A program made the translations under genes and the position numbers. From Hymenolepis diminuta (taxonomy: Eukaryota; Platyhelminthes; Cestoda; Cyclophyllidea; Hymenolepididae): a DNA stretch of 64,000 bases. The notes beneath the pieces were generated by a model. It was not told the DNA's origin. It did no database searches and saw nothing but the letters and a program-made list of their open reading frames with translations. The stretch is from positions 2,459,822-2,523,821 of the forward strand of contig CAADRB010000014.1 of NCBI GenBank assembly GCA_900708905.1. The letters run 5' to 3'. Of the stretch, positions 1 to 64,000 are shown piece by piece (the first letter of the stretch is position 1; each line of letters starts with the position of its first letter).

Positions 1-151
1 ATGACGAAAACTCATAATAAATCAATTTGAACTCTATGCAGAATAATGTAATACATATTATTTCACATAAACAATTTAAAAGATAAGGGTTATTTTCAAT
101 AATAATTGAAAGAAAACATAAAATACTATTTATTTTGCAAAGGAAAAATAT

Positions 152-420
152 TTAATAACTTTTATATTCATATTTTCTCCTTGAAGGTCGCGCCTTCCTC
201 GTGGAACTTCTTCTTTGGGTTTGCTTGAAGTCCTTCGGGTGGTTCTGCATTCTTTCATGACGACCCACTCCATATCTAGGAGAGTATTCAGATGATTGAT
301 ACAGGTTCAGTCCGCTTATTCTTCCCAGTAGTAATTCCATCGGTGATTTTTCATCAAGCACTCTTCCAGATGTTCGCGAGAAAAGCTTTCAGTCTTTCAG
401 ACATTAATCTCTCGCCTTCT
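152..420 (-). pseudogene. possible retroelement integrase relic
   Basis: On the minus strand the peptide VLDEKSPMELLLGRISGL resembles the GKSPAELLxGR segment near the end of Ty3/gypsy-type integrases. It is followed by a short basic tail and a stop. The neighbouring frame upstream (354-635) is open but shows no recognisable integrase catalytic residues. The match is short and rests on pattern recognition only, so this could be chance. Confidence 0.2.
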
Positions 421-2476
421 TCATAGGACTCTCCTCTTTCCTTTCTTCTTATTTGGGATTTTCGCTTCGGATGCCTGGAATCATTTATTTCAGGGGAAAA
501 TCCCGTCCAGTGATTCTCGATAGCTTTCAGTTTCGATTCAGGTTTTGACTCATTGACTATTGTTAGGATTAGTTCATCTCCTTCTTTCTTGTCATTTTTT
601 AACACGTCCGTGGGGTTTCTTCTGAGGATTTTCATTCCGCTTTAATCCTTCTTCGAGTTAGCTGTTGATTCTGTCAGCTGAGTCTGCCAAACATGTTGCA
701 AATACAAGATTTGTACAGACAAAATCGAGCAAAGTGCAAATCGTCAAAAAGCCAACTTTATGTTAGAGCTTTATGGGGAGAGAAAACATTCCGGGACATA
801 ATTTCAATTAATATCCATTCACAAAAAATTCAAATTGCAGAACTGTTTTCACCGGATTTCTGCTGATTCAAGCCACTTTCAAAATTTGGTGATTCATAAA
901 CAATATTTTCCAAGGTGATTTTACTACTTACTTTGATCATTCTGAAGATTCGACGATAGACGTCAGTTTGGCAAAGTTCTCGAAGATAACTAAACAATAG
1001 TAGACATTTAATATGATCCTCTGCGAAGGCAGATAAATCAGAATTCTAAAACGGTACCGGGACGGCAGGCAAGGGTCATCAATCTTCATTGAGGTCTTTA
1101 ATAAGAAAGACATTTTGAACATTTTCGCAGTTCAGAAGATTTTCAATAAGTAATTAAGGGAAATTGGGACCGTTCCTTCACATTTTAGATTCAAAATTGT
1201 TCCTGGGTGAATGACACATTTTCAGCAAGTCTTAATAACTGTAGCAACAATCTAACTATTACATCACTTGAAATATCAGCGAGATCGTTTTGGAAAACAC
1301 CTTGCACTTTTCAAACCATTTAGCAAAAGTTTGATTTGGTGCTGGGCCATAGTGAAATTCATTGACTTGCAGTACCAGAAATCTGCAGATAGTTTGGGCA
1401 AGTAAATATCCAGTGTTTCAATTTTCATTTAGAAAACCGTCCTTGCAGCGTCATGAGACTTTCCTGCCATTTCTTCATTGAAAGTTCATTCTTCTTCAGA
1501 ATAAGTTCAAATTCATCAATATCCAGTGACATTTTTATAAAAATTTGAATTTTGAGTTCTTTTAAATCCTTTGTCGCCAACTTTTACAATATTCAAGCCG
1601 AAATCCCACACCACAGAAGAAGGAAACACGATTTTCTATTGTCATAGTAATAAATTATTCCATTCAACAGTATGACGTAATTCACCTTAGTTTATATAGA
1701 CAGTTTAAGGGATAAGTGTCATTTTCGATAATATTATGAAGAAACTACTTATTAACATTGACTTTGTAAGAGAATAATCTTTAATACTTTTCACAATTAT
1801 ATTCTCTCTTTGACAATTTTTAAAAAATTATTTGAGGCAAAATAATAATACGATGCAAATCTGATGTCACGCAAATAAGATCGAAGATGACAGTTACTTC
1901 AAGAAAATGGAAAATTGCAAGTAACTTCGTTTTTGTACTTCTTATTAGAAAAAAACATTCATTCGTAAATCATTATATTTCTTTCACTGACATAAGGTTC
2001 AATAACATCTGATTCGAGAGAAATAGATTGGTCTGAGTTCTTGTATGACTTTATTTAAGCTGATTTAGTGTTGAAATAAATATCTGTTAATGCTTGTACT
2101 TGTTATTTGGTATATAATACATTCTGTTAATTTATGTAATTGCAAAAGATATACTCATTTTTTGATTTAAAGAGTAATTTGCCTGCCTATGATTATGTAC
2201 TTTAGAAACGTTTTCCAAACTCAGTAAATAAAAGTGGTAATTTAGGAAAAAATCACAAAGTTATTTTTTTCTCCACCCCCTCTTCTAATTTCTGAATGAA
2301 TTTTGAGTAGTAGTGTGGTAGTGAAAAAAACTCAAAAGCAGGGGATAAGTCTGGTGATTGGGGATTGGATAAACAACCAAGAAAGATGAAATTTTGACAG
2401 AAAGACATTTTTTGCAGAAAACAATAAAATTTATCCAGGGCGGAGTAAGGAGGAGGAATGAAAAAGACGAAAAACT

Positions 2477-2500
2477 ACCCACTCCCCCCCCCCTCCCTCC
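2477..2500. repeat. C-rich tract (G-rich on minus strand)
   Basis: A run of ten C is flanked by further CCC/CC groups. On the minus strand this gives four clustered G-runs that could in principle fold as a G-quadruplex. There is no nearby gene start to give it a regulatory role. Confidence 0.5.
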
Positions 2501-4621
2501 TTATTCCCATTTCCCAATTGTGTTGATAAGAAGGAGATTAAAATTAATCCAATTCTTTTTTCCACTGTAAAATTAATGCTACTGTTATTATTATTTTACT
2601 GTGATAAGTTGCATTAAAAAATGAAAATTAAATTTAGATGCAAATAATAATAATTTCAAATTTTCCTAAGCCATTGTTTTTAATTTAGGGAGAAAGGAGG
2701 GGTTGAATGAAATTAATAATTGATATAATTTTCGCTGACCACATATTTAAGCTTTGCAAAGTAGATAGTGATATTATTTTTCAAAGTATAAAATTTAGAC
2801 TAATAAATCAAGATATTATCTGTGGTAAATCAGGAAATATATCATAAATCATGAGACAAAAATTTTAAATTATTCAGGATATATATATATATTTGAAATT
2901 ATGGAATACCTATTTCGTTTGTTAAATTTAATTCTGTCATTACTTATCAATATTTTATGTCGTTTAATTCAGATTAATATAATTTCCAAATCATTTATTA
3001 TTTTTGTGTTTTTATGTTACCATAAATTTTTATTGCGTACTGTGTTATGGAAACTGTTTCAATAGTTTTAACTGAATAGAAAACATAATTTAAAATGCCG
3101 ACATAACTGAGTTAAATGTACCTGCAATACTTATTCACAAATTTGATTGGCTGCCAGTTTTGTTTAATTCTTATGATTCGCTGCCAAATTTTTAGTTATT
3201 CATTTACCATGTACCACTATTTAATATCTTGATTGGTTATTTTATTTGGACACGCAATTGGTTGGCAGTGTTTGAAAACGCATTTAGCTGTGTAAAATTG
3301 AACAAGCAAAAGTTTATTTGACTCGTGGAAAACAATTTGTTACATGTCACTTTTATCTTTAAAGGAACCATATTAACGTATTAACTATTTCGGTTAAACT
3401 CTTAAAATTTGAGACCATTAATATTATGAATAATCAGGCAAATAATGTGTATCATTTTTTGAGAGATAGCTAATGAAATTTAACTGATCTAAATAATCAT
3501 ATAACTAATGAGAAAATTATGAAAACTGAGGCATAGAAGAAGGATACTATTTCAAAACGAATTATTCGTAACATGAGATTTATTTGAGGTTGAGCATAGG
3601 GTGGAACGAGGAAAAAATGTATTAGACGAAATTTGATGTATTGTATAAATTATAATCCCGTTAGACTAATGAATAAGCCCAGTAAGGTTTTATTTTTAAC
3701 CTATTTACTCAAAATTCTGCAAAGCAATGGCTTTGTTGTTGAGCACGCTCTAACGAAAGTATGGATTTTTTCTCTTGGGAAAAGAATTTGTCATTATTAC
3801 CCACAGTAATACAAATAAATTTCCCATTTTTTAATAACTGGAAGTGACTGAAACCAAACGAAAAAGGTTTAGTAAGTGATAAAGATAATGAGACGAACGT
3901 CAAGGTATCGAAGAGTCTTACTTCATTTTGTTCGGATTGTGCAATACTAATTGGGTATAAAAAGTTAGAAATTCAAATTTCGCGGTTCATATCCTGAATT
4001 GCAGAAAAGACTTATCCAAAATGTTCAGTGCTTAGTGACCGTTTGTTTTTAATATCGAAGGGTCGATCCTGCCTCTTTACTTTCATTTTTTGTCCAGTAG
4101 TTCTTAAATAATATTCGGTGGGTTATAGTTTTAGTAAGCACCTTGAATCTTTACAGAGTCGTCTAAAGTGTTCCAAGTAACGGTCGGGTAGGTAATTGAG
4201 TTGGATCTTCGTAGCTTTGCGATTTCAGGTTAGTTCCCGTTGGACCCGATTTGAATTTTGAAGATACGGCGGCATACCGAGAATGGAGATGTTTGCAAGG
4301 ACTCACCCAGATTTTGTAACCAATATCCACATTGTGTAGCATGTCGTCATCTCAAAAAATTGCTCATTCAAGTATATGAGTATAGATGGAGAGTAAAAAA
4401 GGGGGATATTTAGAGTAGAAGTCTAATAGAAGAGAACATACAGTTCCATTTGAACAAGGAACAAGTTTACCAGAACTTATTTCCTCGGTGTCCTTGCATT
4501 TATAATTCAGCAATGCTGATCGCTTAGGACGAAGAAGGTGCAATGTTTCAGGTCAAATGTGGTTGTCCTGATCAAGACATTTTGAAAACTTCATCTTGGG
4601 GGGCGATTAAGGAGTTCTGGA

Positions 4622-4633
4622 GGGGGGGGGGGG
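4622..4633 (+). repeat. homopolymer run of 12 G
   Basis: Twelve consecutive G residues stand in otherwise AT-rich intergenic DNA. Such a run is prone to length errors in sequencing and to polymorphism. Confidence 0.8.
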
Positions 4634-5082
4634 AAACAATTGTAAAACAACCTTCTTTATGTCCCTTTAGGCGGCATAACAATAATATGGTGATTTATCT
4701 GGTGATCAAGCAGATACGATTTTCGTGTTGGAACGACTTTAGGGGTGGGGTATTTCATAGGCAGTGTGAAATTCATTATTTTTACACATGCTCGGACTGA
4801 TTGGTGCAGCTTCAAGACAAGAGTTGCAGTTGAAAGCAACTTAGGAGAGACAAGCTCGGCTAGAGCTTAAGTAGAGAGACAATGGTAGCAGATACGTTCG
4901 AAAAATCAGGAGACCTTTCATAAAGAATTGAGTTTGTAGAGAGACTATTTTCGGCGTTGTAGAAATAAATAATTTACATTAGTCTGATAGCAGAAAAGCG
5001 TTTACCTACAATTAGTCCAGTTTGAAAGTTTGGATTGAGGCATAACTCTTAACTTTATATTGAATAGCACAACTACTAAGTT

Positions 5083-5088
5083 TTTATT
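5083..5088 (-). terminator. candidate polyadenylation signal of the tubulin gene
   Basis: The plus-strand TTTATT reads AATAAA on the minus strand, about 350 nt after the tubulin stop codon. It is the nearest exact hexamer I noticed downstream. AATAAA is common by chance in AT-rich DNA, so the assignment is weak. Confidence 0.3.
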
Positions 5089-5433
5089 AGGAATAAACAT
5101 TGTTCGATTTGTTCATTAATTTATATTATAATTAATATATTTAAATTCAAACAAAATTACATTTTACGGAGATTTTTACCCATCTTAATCATCGGTTAAA
5201 TTGCAGTCACGAATGACTTTTTGGTATAAAGAAGCAAGAACCAAGTTTTTGCCGCGTTATGTCGTATTTACCAATGCCGTTAATTAAACAAGTAACTTTC
5301 CGCCATATACTAAAGAGAAAAAGACGGCTTATCCACATATTATTTTATAAAATAAATATTTTAAATGAGTCGACTCTAAATCATAATGATTCAAAATAAA
5401 TGGTATCACACATTTAAAAATTCTGCTAGAGAA

Positions 5434-6201
5434 CTATGGTTCTGCCACTTGATATTGTTGGTACTCACTAATAAGATCAAGAACATTTGATTCTGTGCTT
5501 CTGAACTCTTCCTCATCCATTCCTTCACCCGTATACCAATGAATATACGCTTTTCTGCTATACATTGCTGAGAAAGGCTTTTGGATCCGATCAAACACCT
5601 CACTCAGAGCTGTAGTATTTCCCATGAATGTTGCAGACATTTTCATACCTCGTGGTGGGATGTCACACATAGCTGTCTGGCAGTTGTTCGGGATCCATTC
5701 AATAAAGTTCTTTGAATTTTTGTCCTGTGTACTGATCATCATCTCTTCAACTTCAGCTGGACTTAGTCTTCCACGGAAAACTGCTGCACAGGTCAGATAG
5801 CGTCCATTAATCGGATTACAAGCAGCCATGAGAACCTTGGAATCAAACATTTGTTGAACTAGTTCCGGAACGGATAGGGCTTTATAAGCTCGGTTATCAC
5901 GACTCGCCAGAGGAACAAAGGACGGAGCTACAAAGTGTATTCGTGGGAATGGGACCAAGTTAACTGCAAGTTTACGAAGGTCAGAGTTCAACTGACCAGG
6001 GAATCGGAAACAGGTTGTGATTCCATCAATAGCACATGAAATTAGGAAGTTTAGATCACCAAAAGTACTGTTGATTTTGAGTACATTGCTGCAAATGTTG
6101 TAAAGAGCCTCGTTGTCAAGAGTTACAGTAAGATCACTGTTTTCAATGAGGTAATCGAGAGTAAACATACTGTTGTACGGTTCAACAACCACATCAGAGA
6201 C
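5434..6201 (-). CDS. beta-tubulin exon 4 (C-terminal half, stop TAG)
   Basis: The acceptor TACATGCAG precedes GTCTCTGATG (VSD). The exon covers residues 175-429: VVEPYN, the region of residues 198-200 ([13 protein letters not shown]), the taxane/colchicine-site domain, helices H11-H12 and [10 protein letters not shown], then TAG. The acidic tail is missing. Confidence 0.93.
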   Translation of the reverse strand, partial: VSDVVVEPYNSMFTLDYLIENSDLTVTLDNEALYNICSNVLKINSTFGDLNFLISCAIDGITTCFRFPGQLNSDLRKLAVNLVPFPRIHFVAPSFVPLASRDNRAYKALSVPELVQQMFDSKVLMAACNPINGRYLTCAAVFRGRLSPAEVEEMMISTQDKNSKNFIEWIPNNCQTAMCDIPPRGMKMSATFMGNTTALSEVFDRIQKPFSAMYSRKAYIHWYTGEGMDEEEFRSTESNVLDLISEYQQYQVAEP

Positions 6202-7618
6202 CTGCATGTATTTGAAATTTAAAGAAAATTTCCTAGTTTAATCATCCCTTTAACAAATTTGTTTTTATCTTAAAAAATTACCTATAAATTCAATTTAAAT
6301 ATTCAAAACATTTGACCAGCTTTTGAAATAAGGAAATACTTAAATATGCAGCATATTTTAAATTGATAGAAGTGAACAAACTCATAATCTGACAATTGTT
6401 TTGCTGTCAAAATTGTTACAGGAAATTTTCTATGATGTTATTCAGGCGACATTTTAAGTAGCAAAAGGTAAAAGAAATTAAACATAATAGCTAAAAATCT
6501 TTAAACAAAAGGTTTTGTGATACATTTTGAAACTTACCTTAGGTGATGGAAGAACCGTAAAATTATTAAAAATTCGATCAGGCCATTCTTCACGTAGTCG
6601 ATCCATGATTGCGGTCGTCATTCCTGATCCACAACCTCCACCAATCGAATGAATGATTTGAAATCCTTGAAGTTGATCACAACCCTCAGCTTCCTTTCGA
6701 ATGATATCCAGCGAGGTATCTAGCAATTCCAGACCATCAGTGTAACGGCCTTTGGCCCAGTTATTGCTTGATCCGGCTCTACCAGAGATGAAGTTCGCTG
6801 GACGGAAGAGCTGGCCGTAAGGAGTGCTTCGGACTGCATCTTGTGCGCCCGGATCAAGATCAATTAGAACACACCGGGGAACGAATCGTCCACCTTAATT
6901 AATTAATTCACTTAATATTGTAAAATGAATCAGCCGGAGCTTTGAGCGCTTTGGAAAATCTTAATTATAAGGCTATGTAACAAACAAAGTCACTAACATT
7001 AAACTATCTAAACAGAGTGAACAGAATTTTAGCAATGTTTCAATCTTCTACTTATGACATTTAAGTAGAATTAAAAGGAAATCTCACCAACTGCTTCGGT
7101 GAAGTAGACGTTCATACGTTCAAGTTGAAGATCGGATTCTCCACGGAAAACGCCATTTGGATTAACGCCATGCTCGTCGGCTATCATTTCCCAGAACTGA
7201 AAATCAAAGAATAAAGTGTATTTTTTGGATCAAATTTAGTAATAAGTTGAGATAATGTGATGATATTTCAAACGTCAACTTGAATTTGATCTTCCAGATG
7301 ATTTTATTATAAATTCTCTCTACTATCTACCAAAGCCAGATAGATTAATGGTAATAAAAATCGAATATGTAATTTCCGAAGACTTGGGTCACTGTATTGC
7401 GTAGATTTATGGAGAACTTCAAAAAATATGATAATTAAGTGAAGGAACATAGAAAATTTGTTTTAATATACTATCTCTACTAAAACGAAAATGTGATACA
7501 TGTTTTAAGTATTAATAATTAAATTGTTAGTTCATGCATTTATTGAAAAATATCTACGTACCTTAACTCCTGTTTGATTTCCACATTGTCCAACAAGTAG
7601 TACAACCAATTCCCGCAT
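5434..7618 (-). CDS. divergent beta-tubulin, four exons, no acidic C-terminal tail
   Basis: Exons on the minus strand are 7562-7618, 7088-7196, 6538-6893 and 5434-6201. Together they give 1290 nt, or 429 residues plus TAG, and all phases join at GT-AG introns of 365, 194 and 336 bp. The protein aligns along its whole length with beta-tubulin, the GTP-binding partner of alpha-tubulin in microtubules: it starts MREL, then has the GQCGNQ loop, NNWAKG, a glycine-rich loop, [42 protein letters not shown] and EYQQYQ. It is clearly a divergent isotype. DLEPG is DLDPG, GGGTGSG is GGGCGSG (Cys143), Glu198 is Leu and Phe200 is Val, while Phe167 is kept, and one residue is missing near position 215. After EYQQYQ it ends in VAEP, so the Glu-rich tail of ordinary beta-tubulins (usual length about 445-450) is absent. 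Family assignment is firm; tissue and function are unknown. Confidence 0.93.
6538..6893 (-). CDS. beta-tubulin exon 3 (GTPase domain)
   Basis: It enters with two bases completing Gly56 after the acceptor TTAATTAAG, and leaves in phase 0 at CCTAAG|GTAAGT. It encodes [38 protein letters not shown] and the VLPSPK end. The signature loop has Cys in place of Thr143. Confidence 0.93.
7088..7196 (-). CDS. beta-tubulin exon 2
   Basis: The acceptor GATTTTCAG precedes TTCTGGGAA (FWE), and the donor is GTTG|GTGAGA. It encodes residues 20-56, including DEHGVNPNG and [12 protein letters not shown], colinear with canonical beta-tubulin without gaps. Confidence 0.93.
7562..7618 (-). CDS. beta-tubulin exon 1 (start codon)
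   Basis: ATG at 7618 opens [19 protein letters not shown], which matches the universal N-terminus of beta-tubulin (MREIVHIQAGQCGNQ), and ends at AAG|GTACGT. The conserved MRE start makes the choice of initiation codon secure. Confidence 0.92.
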
Positions 7619-8828
7619 TTTTTAAAATAAAAATTGAAAGAAACTGAAGAAAAACCGAATGAGAGACGGAACCGGTCTTCAAAACAAAATTGTCAACCAA
7701 ATGGTGGATTGATCCACTCGATCCACGTGCCCGAATCAATTTTGTCCTGACAACGTGGATCATTTTTGAAAACCAAGCACAGTCTCATTCTCCCCTCATT
7801 TTCTGATTATAATGGTTTAATAAGCAAGCATTTGACGATAAGCAGACATTTCCAATAACTTAATAAAGCTTATACACATTAAACCAAGAGATAGGAAGAA
7901 AACTTGCACTTGAGGAAGTCCATTTTTATCGAAGTTACTAGTGGTATCTGTTCTCTACAACGCATGTTAAACAGTTGTAAATGATGAATCAACTCAAGAG
8001 CCGCCGTGTAATGGGCTAGGCTCACTATGTTCGTGAATTGCGCTCATCGCCATCCTTGGTGTGTAAGTATATGTTTATCGACTCCCTATTCATCTATCTC
8101 CCACCTCTATATGTTCTGGAAAATTTCCCTTTTCGTCCAAAATGACCTATCCATTCTCTATTTAATTCTAATTTCGATTCTCTGATTTCATCTTATATTC
8201 AATCATGACACTTTCCTTATTAATGAAGAATTGTGTGTAATACTTGAGAACTTCCCACTTTTCCCGCATCATTCATTTATCGAGTATTTGATATGCTTAG
8301 TAAATATTGAATAAATAATCAATTGAGAACCACAGTGCTCGTCCTTACTTGCATCTTGAGGCGTTTACAGTTCTAGATGCCACTTTTATGGTGCTATTAG
8401 ATTTTCTTTTAAATAAATATCTACTACTTATTACGAAATCAGTACCAAAAATTTTCAAATTTATCGTGTTGTCAGTTATTCTCCAACATGCAAACAGTAA
8501 TTTGAACAATATTAAGTAAGGTCATTCATGTATATTTATAAATGAAAAGAAGCCTGCTTGATCCACAATATTGCATTTCAATGGAAACAATTATACCTCC
8601 ATCAGAATATAAGGAGTAGGCGCTCTATAACGTCGATTCCGAGGATTATATATATATATATATATATTAAAGGAACATAAACTGAAGTTCAGAGAAAAAG
8701 ATTGAAATTTGCCTATACACCAGTAGAAGTTAAGAAAAAATTATGGGTGAAGGACAAAAAGCAATGCACAATGGATATGTACATATACTATAAAGGAGTA
8801 AAGAATTAGAAGGAGGAAGGCTATAGAT
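7619..8828. other. spacer between unc-13 and the tubulin gene
   Basis: About 1.2 kb separates the unc-13 stop from the tubulin start on the same strand. It must hold the unc-13 3' UTR and the tubulin promoter and 5' UTR. I see no convincing coding sequence. A TA microsatellite lies at 8647-8667. No clear TATA box or polyadenylation signal could be assigned with confidence. Confidence 0.5.
8647..8667. repeat. (TA)n microsatellite
   Basis: Uninterrupted alternating TA of about 21 bp just beyond the unc-13 stop, probably within or near the 3' UTR. Confidence 0.85.
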
Positions 8829-62327
<53,499 letters not shown>

Positions 62328-64000
62328 CTATAATTAATGAGGCTGTCTAATGTTACCATTACTTAAACCCATTTGCATTTAGGGATCTCTAAAGTTGATG
62401 TAACTTGAATGATATGAATTTTAGGAATTTCATAGAGGGAAACTGTCAATGCCAGGATTTAGGTTCTCTGATTAGTTCTCCCACAACTGATAAGAAAATG
62501 CGTCTCAATGGCCGAATTTCAAATTTCGCAAATATCTTTTTTCGAAACATCGGAATTTAATATTGTACATGTTATTTTCGTATGGATATCTTTTTGATCT
62601 CAAGGATATTTGTTCGATAAGAGTCTAAAAATCCAAGTAAAATCACATAAAATTTCAACGAACAAGTCCTGCACAACGTTCCGTTTAGTTGTAAGTAGGT
62701 CATAGTTTAGTGAAAAACAATTTGATGGTTAAATATAAAATAACATTAACGAACGAATACTGAACGAATTTAGAAAGAAAGGAATTGTTATCCTCCACTC
62801 CATTTCACCGTTTTGGAGTCATAGGGCCAAACCAAACATTGGATACATTTAGAGTTGATAATGTTTATTCGATAATATCTAAAAGCAAATAAACTACACA
62901 GATCCCCTTTAGATTTGCAGAATGCAACGAGGATTTCATATCGTCTTATCGCGTGCCTGCAAAACAATACTGTTTTCCAGGAGTTCGTTATTTTTATTTC
63001 ACGAGATGGAAGTAAGTGAATGCCAACACCTTAGTCACTATCAAATTCTCAAATAGTAATAGGATCAATTGGCAAATTCAAAGACGAAATCGATAAATCT
63101 TTTCACCTCAAAGTTATGTAAACTGTGATATCAGACATCCGAATTTTGGACATGACCAAACTCCTGGCCAGACCTTCAAGATGATTAGAGCCTGTCAATA
63201 ATTAATAAACACGAACTAGGAATTTTTCTGGGCACTTCTCAATATGTTTAAAAACCAGCTGTTCAGTTACTTAAGGGAATACCCTGATTAACTGACAGGG
63301 AAATTCTTCTTGCTGTTATCATAGATAGATAAAGAAGCGTATTCAAATCATATAAAAGAACAAAATTCTCAGGCTAAATGTACTTGGAGGCAGTAAAACA
63401 CAAAGCCAATCTTTCTTTTCACCATCAGGAAATCTACTGTTGTAAGCTAATACTTCTATATGTTCGCGTTTTCTCCACCTTCTCTATCAATCAAATAGGA
63501 AAGAAATTAGATATATCCGTTGTTAGATTGATGGGACATCTTTATTAACTCATAAAATAAATATGCTAACAACATGTCTTATACATTACTGTATACGTAT
63601 ATACCCTTATAAAAGAAAATTAATAAACAAGCTATATAAAAAGTGATAATTAAATTAAAATGCATGAAAACCCCTCTCCAAAAATCATGGATGTAAGTTT
63701 ACTGAGGAGCTCATTAGGGATCAAAATCATGGAGCAGTACAACAAAACACAATGAAAATATCAGTTAAGTAAAAAGTGAAGAAAGTGATGAATCCAGAAT
63801 TCAATTGAAGGAAGCCTTCCGGTAGTTGATTTCTTCTTGATCTTCTCTCACCTAATTAAACTACTCTAAAGTTCAAATAATTTTTCATAATCGCTTTGCT
63901 ATTAACAATAATGTATACTCTACCCCACTATGAATACTAAAACGATTAGTGAAAGTAGGAATAAAACTTTTGAATCTCGAGCAAAAGTTATACTTCATTT
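62328..64000. other. region upstream of the first visible unc-13 exon
   Basis: AT-rich DNA with no long open frame and no recognisable exon on either strand. It may be an intron of a longer unc-13 transcript or the promoter region of a short one. No C2A-domain sequence is visible. Confidence 0.5.

Larger units (their letters stand above)
1..5433. other. AT-rich intergenic region downstream of the tubulin gene
   Basis: No exon with convincing homology was found on either strand. The region contains short AT runs, a C-rich tract near 2477-2500, a run of 12 G at 4622-4633, and a possible retroelement relic at the left edge, listed separately. Short open frames here have no recognisable domain, no plausible splice context and no family resemblance, so I treat them as chance. 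Confidence 0.6.

Overview
The window is eukaryotic (metazoan) DNA. It is AT-rich, both genes are split by GT-AG introns, and the spaces between exons hold only decayed mobile-element remains. No prokaryotic operon, rRNA, intact tRNA or CRISPR array was seen. The gene content, AT-richness, mixed intron sizes (74 bp to 5.5 kb) and tRNA-derived SINE-like repeats would suit a flatworm (Platyhelminthes), but this assignment is inference and nothing in the window proves it.

Two protein-coding genes lie on the minus strand. The dominant one is an unc-13/Munc13 homologue running right to left from about 62327 to its stop codon at 8829. I could chain 30 coding exons (about 6.25 kb of coding sequence, about 2083 visible residues) whose phases all join. 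In order they encode a Pro-rich and acidic disordered N-terminal region, a calmodulin-site-like helix, a canonical C1 zinc finger, a Ca2+-type C2B domain, the MUN domain and a C-terminal C2C domain. This protein primes synaptic vesicles by acting on syntaxin/Munc18 at the active zone. No C2A domain is visible, so the window shows either a short isoform or a gene whose 5' exons lie to the right of 64000. Exon 19 carries an apparent one-base insertion that breaks the frame of a conserved MUN segment.

The second gene, about 1.2 kb downstream, is a four-exon divergent beta-tubulin (7618 to 5434, 429 aa). It lacks the acidic C-terminal tail and is altered at conserved sites: Cys in the GGGTGSG loop, and Leu/Val at positions 198/200, which normally determine benzimidazole binding.

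By region: 1-5433 is AT-rich intergenic DNA. 5434-7618 is the tubulin gene. 7619-8828 is the intergenic spacer. 8829-62327 is unc-13, whose introns carry a dead 1.3-kb mariner copy with both inverted repeats (11034-12332), a LINE reverse-transcriptase fossil (about 45715-46110), several copies of a tRNA-derived SINE-like family, and a second dispersed repeat that preserves a peptide-like pattern. 62328-64000 shows no supportable coding exon. I found no evidence of a previously undescribed multi-gene system. The most notable points are the exon-19 frameshift, the tailless divergent tubulin, unc-13 microexons of 17 and 9 nt, a GC-AG intron, and the repeat families.
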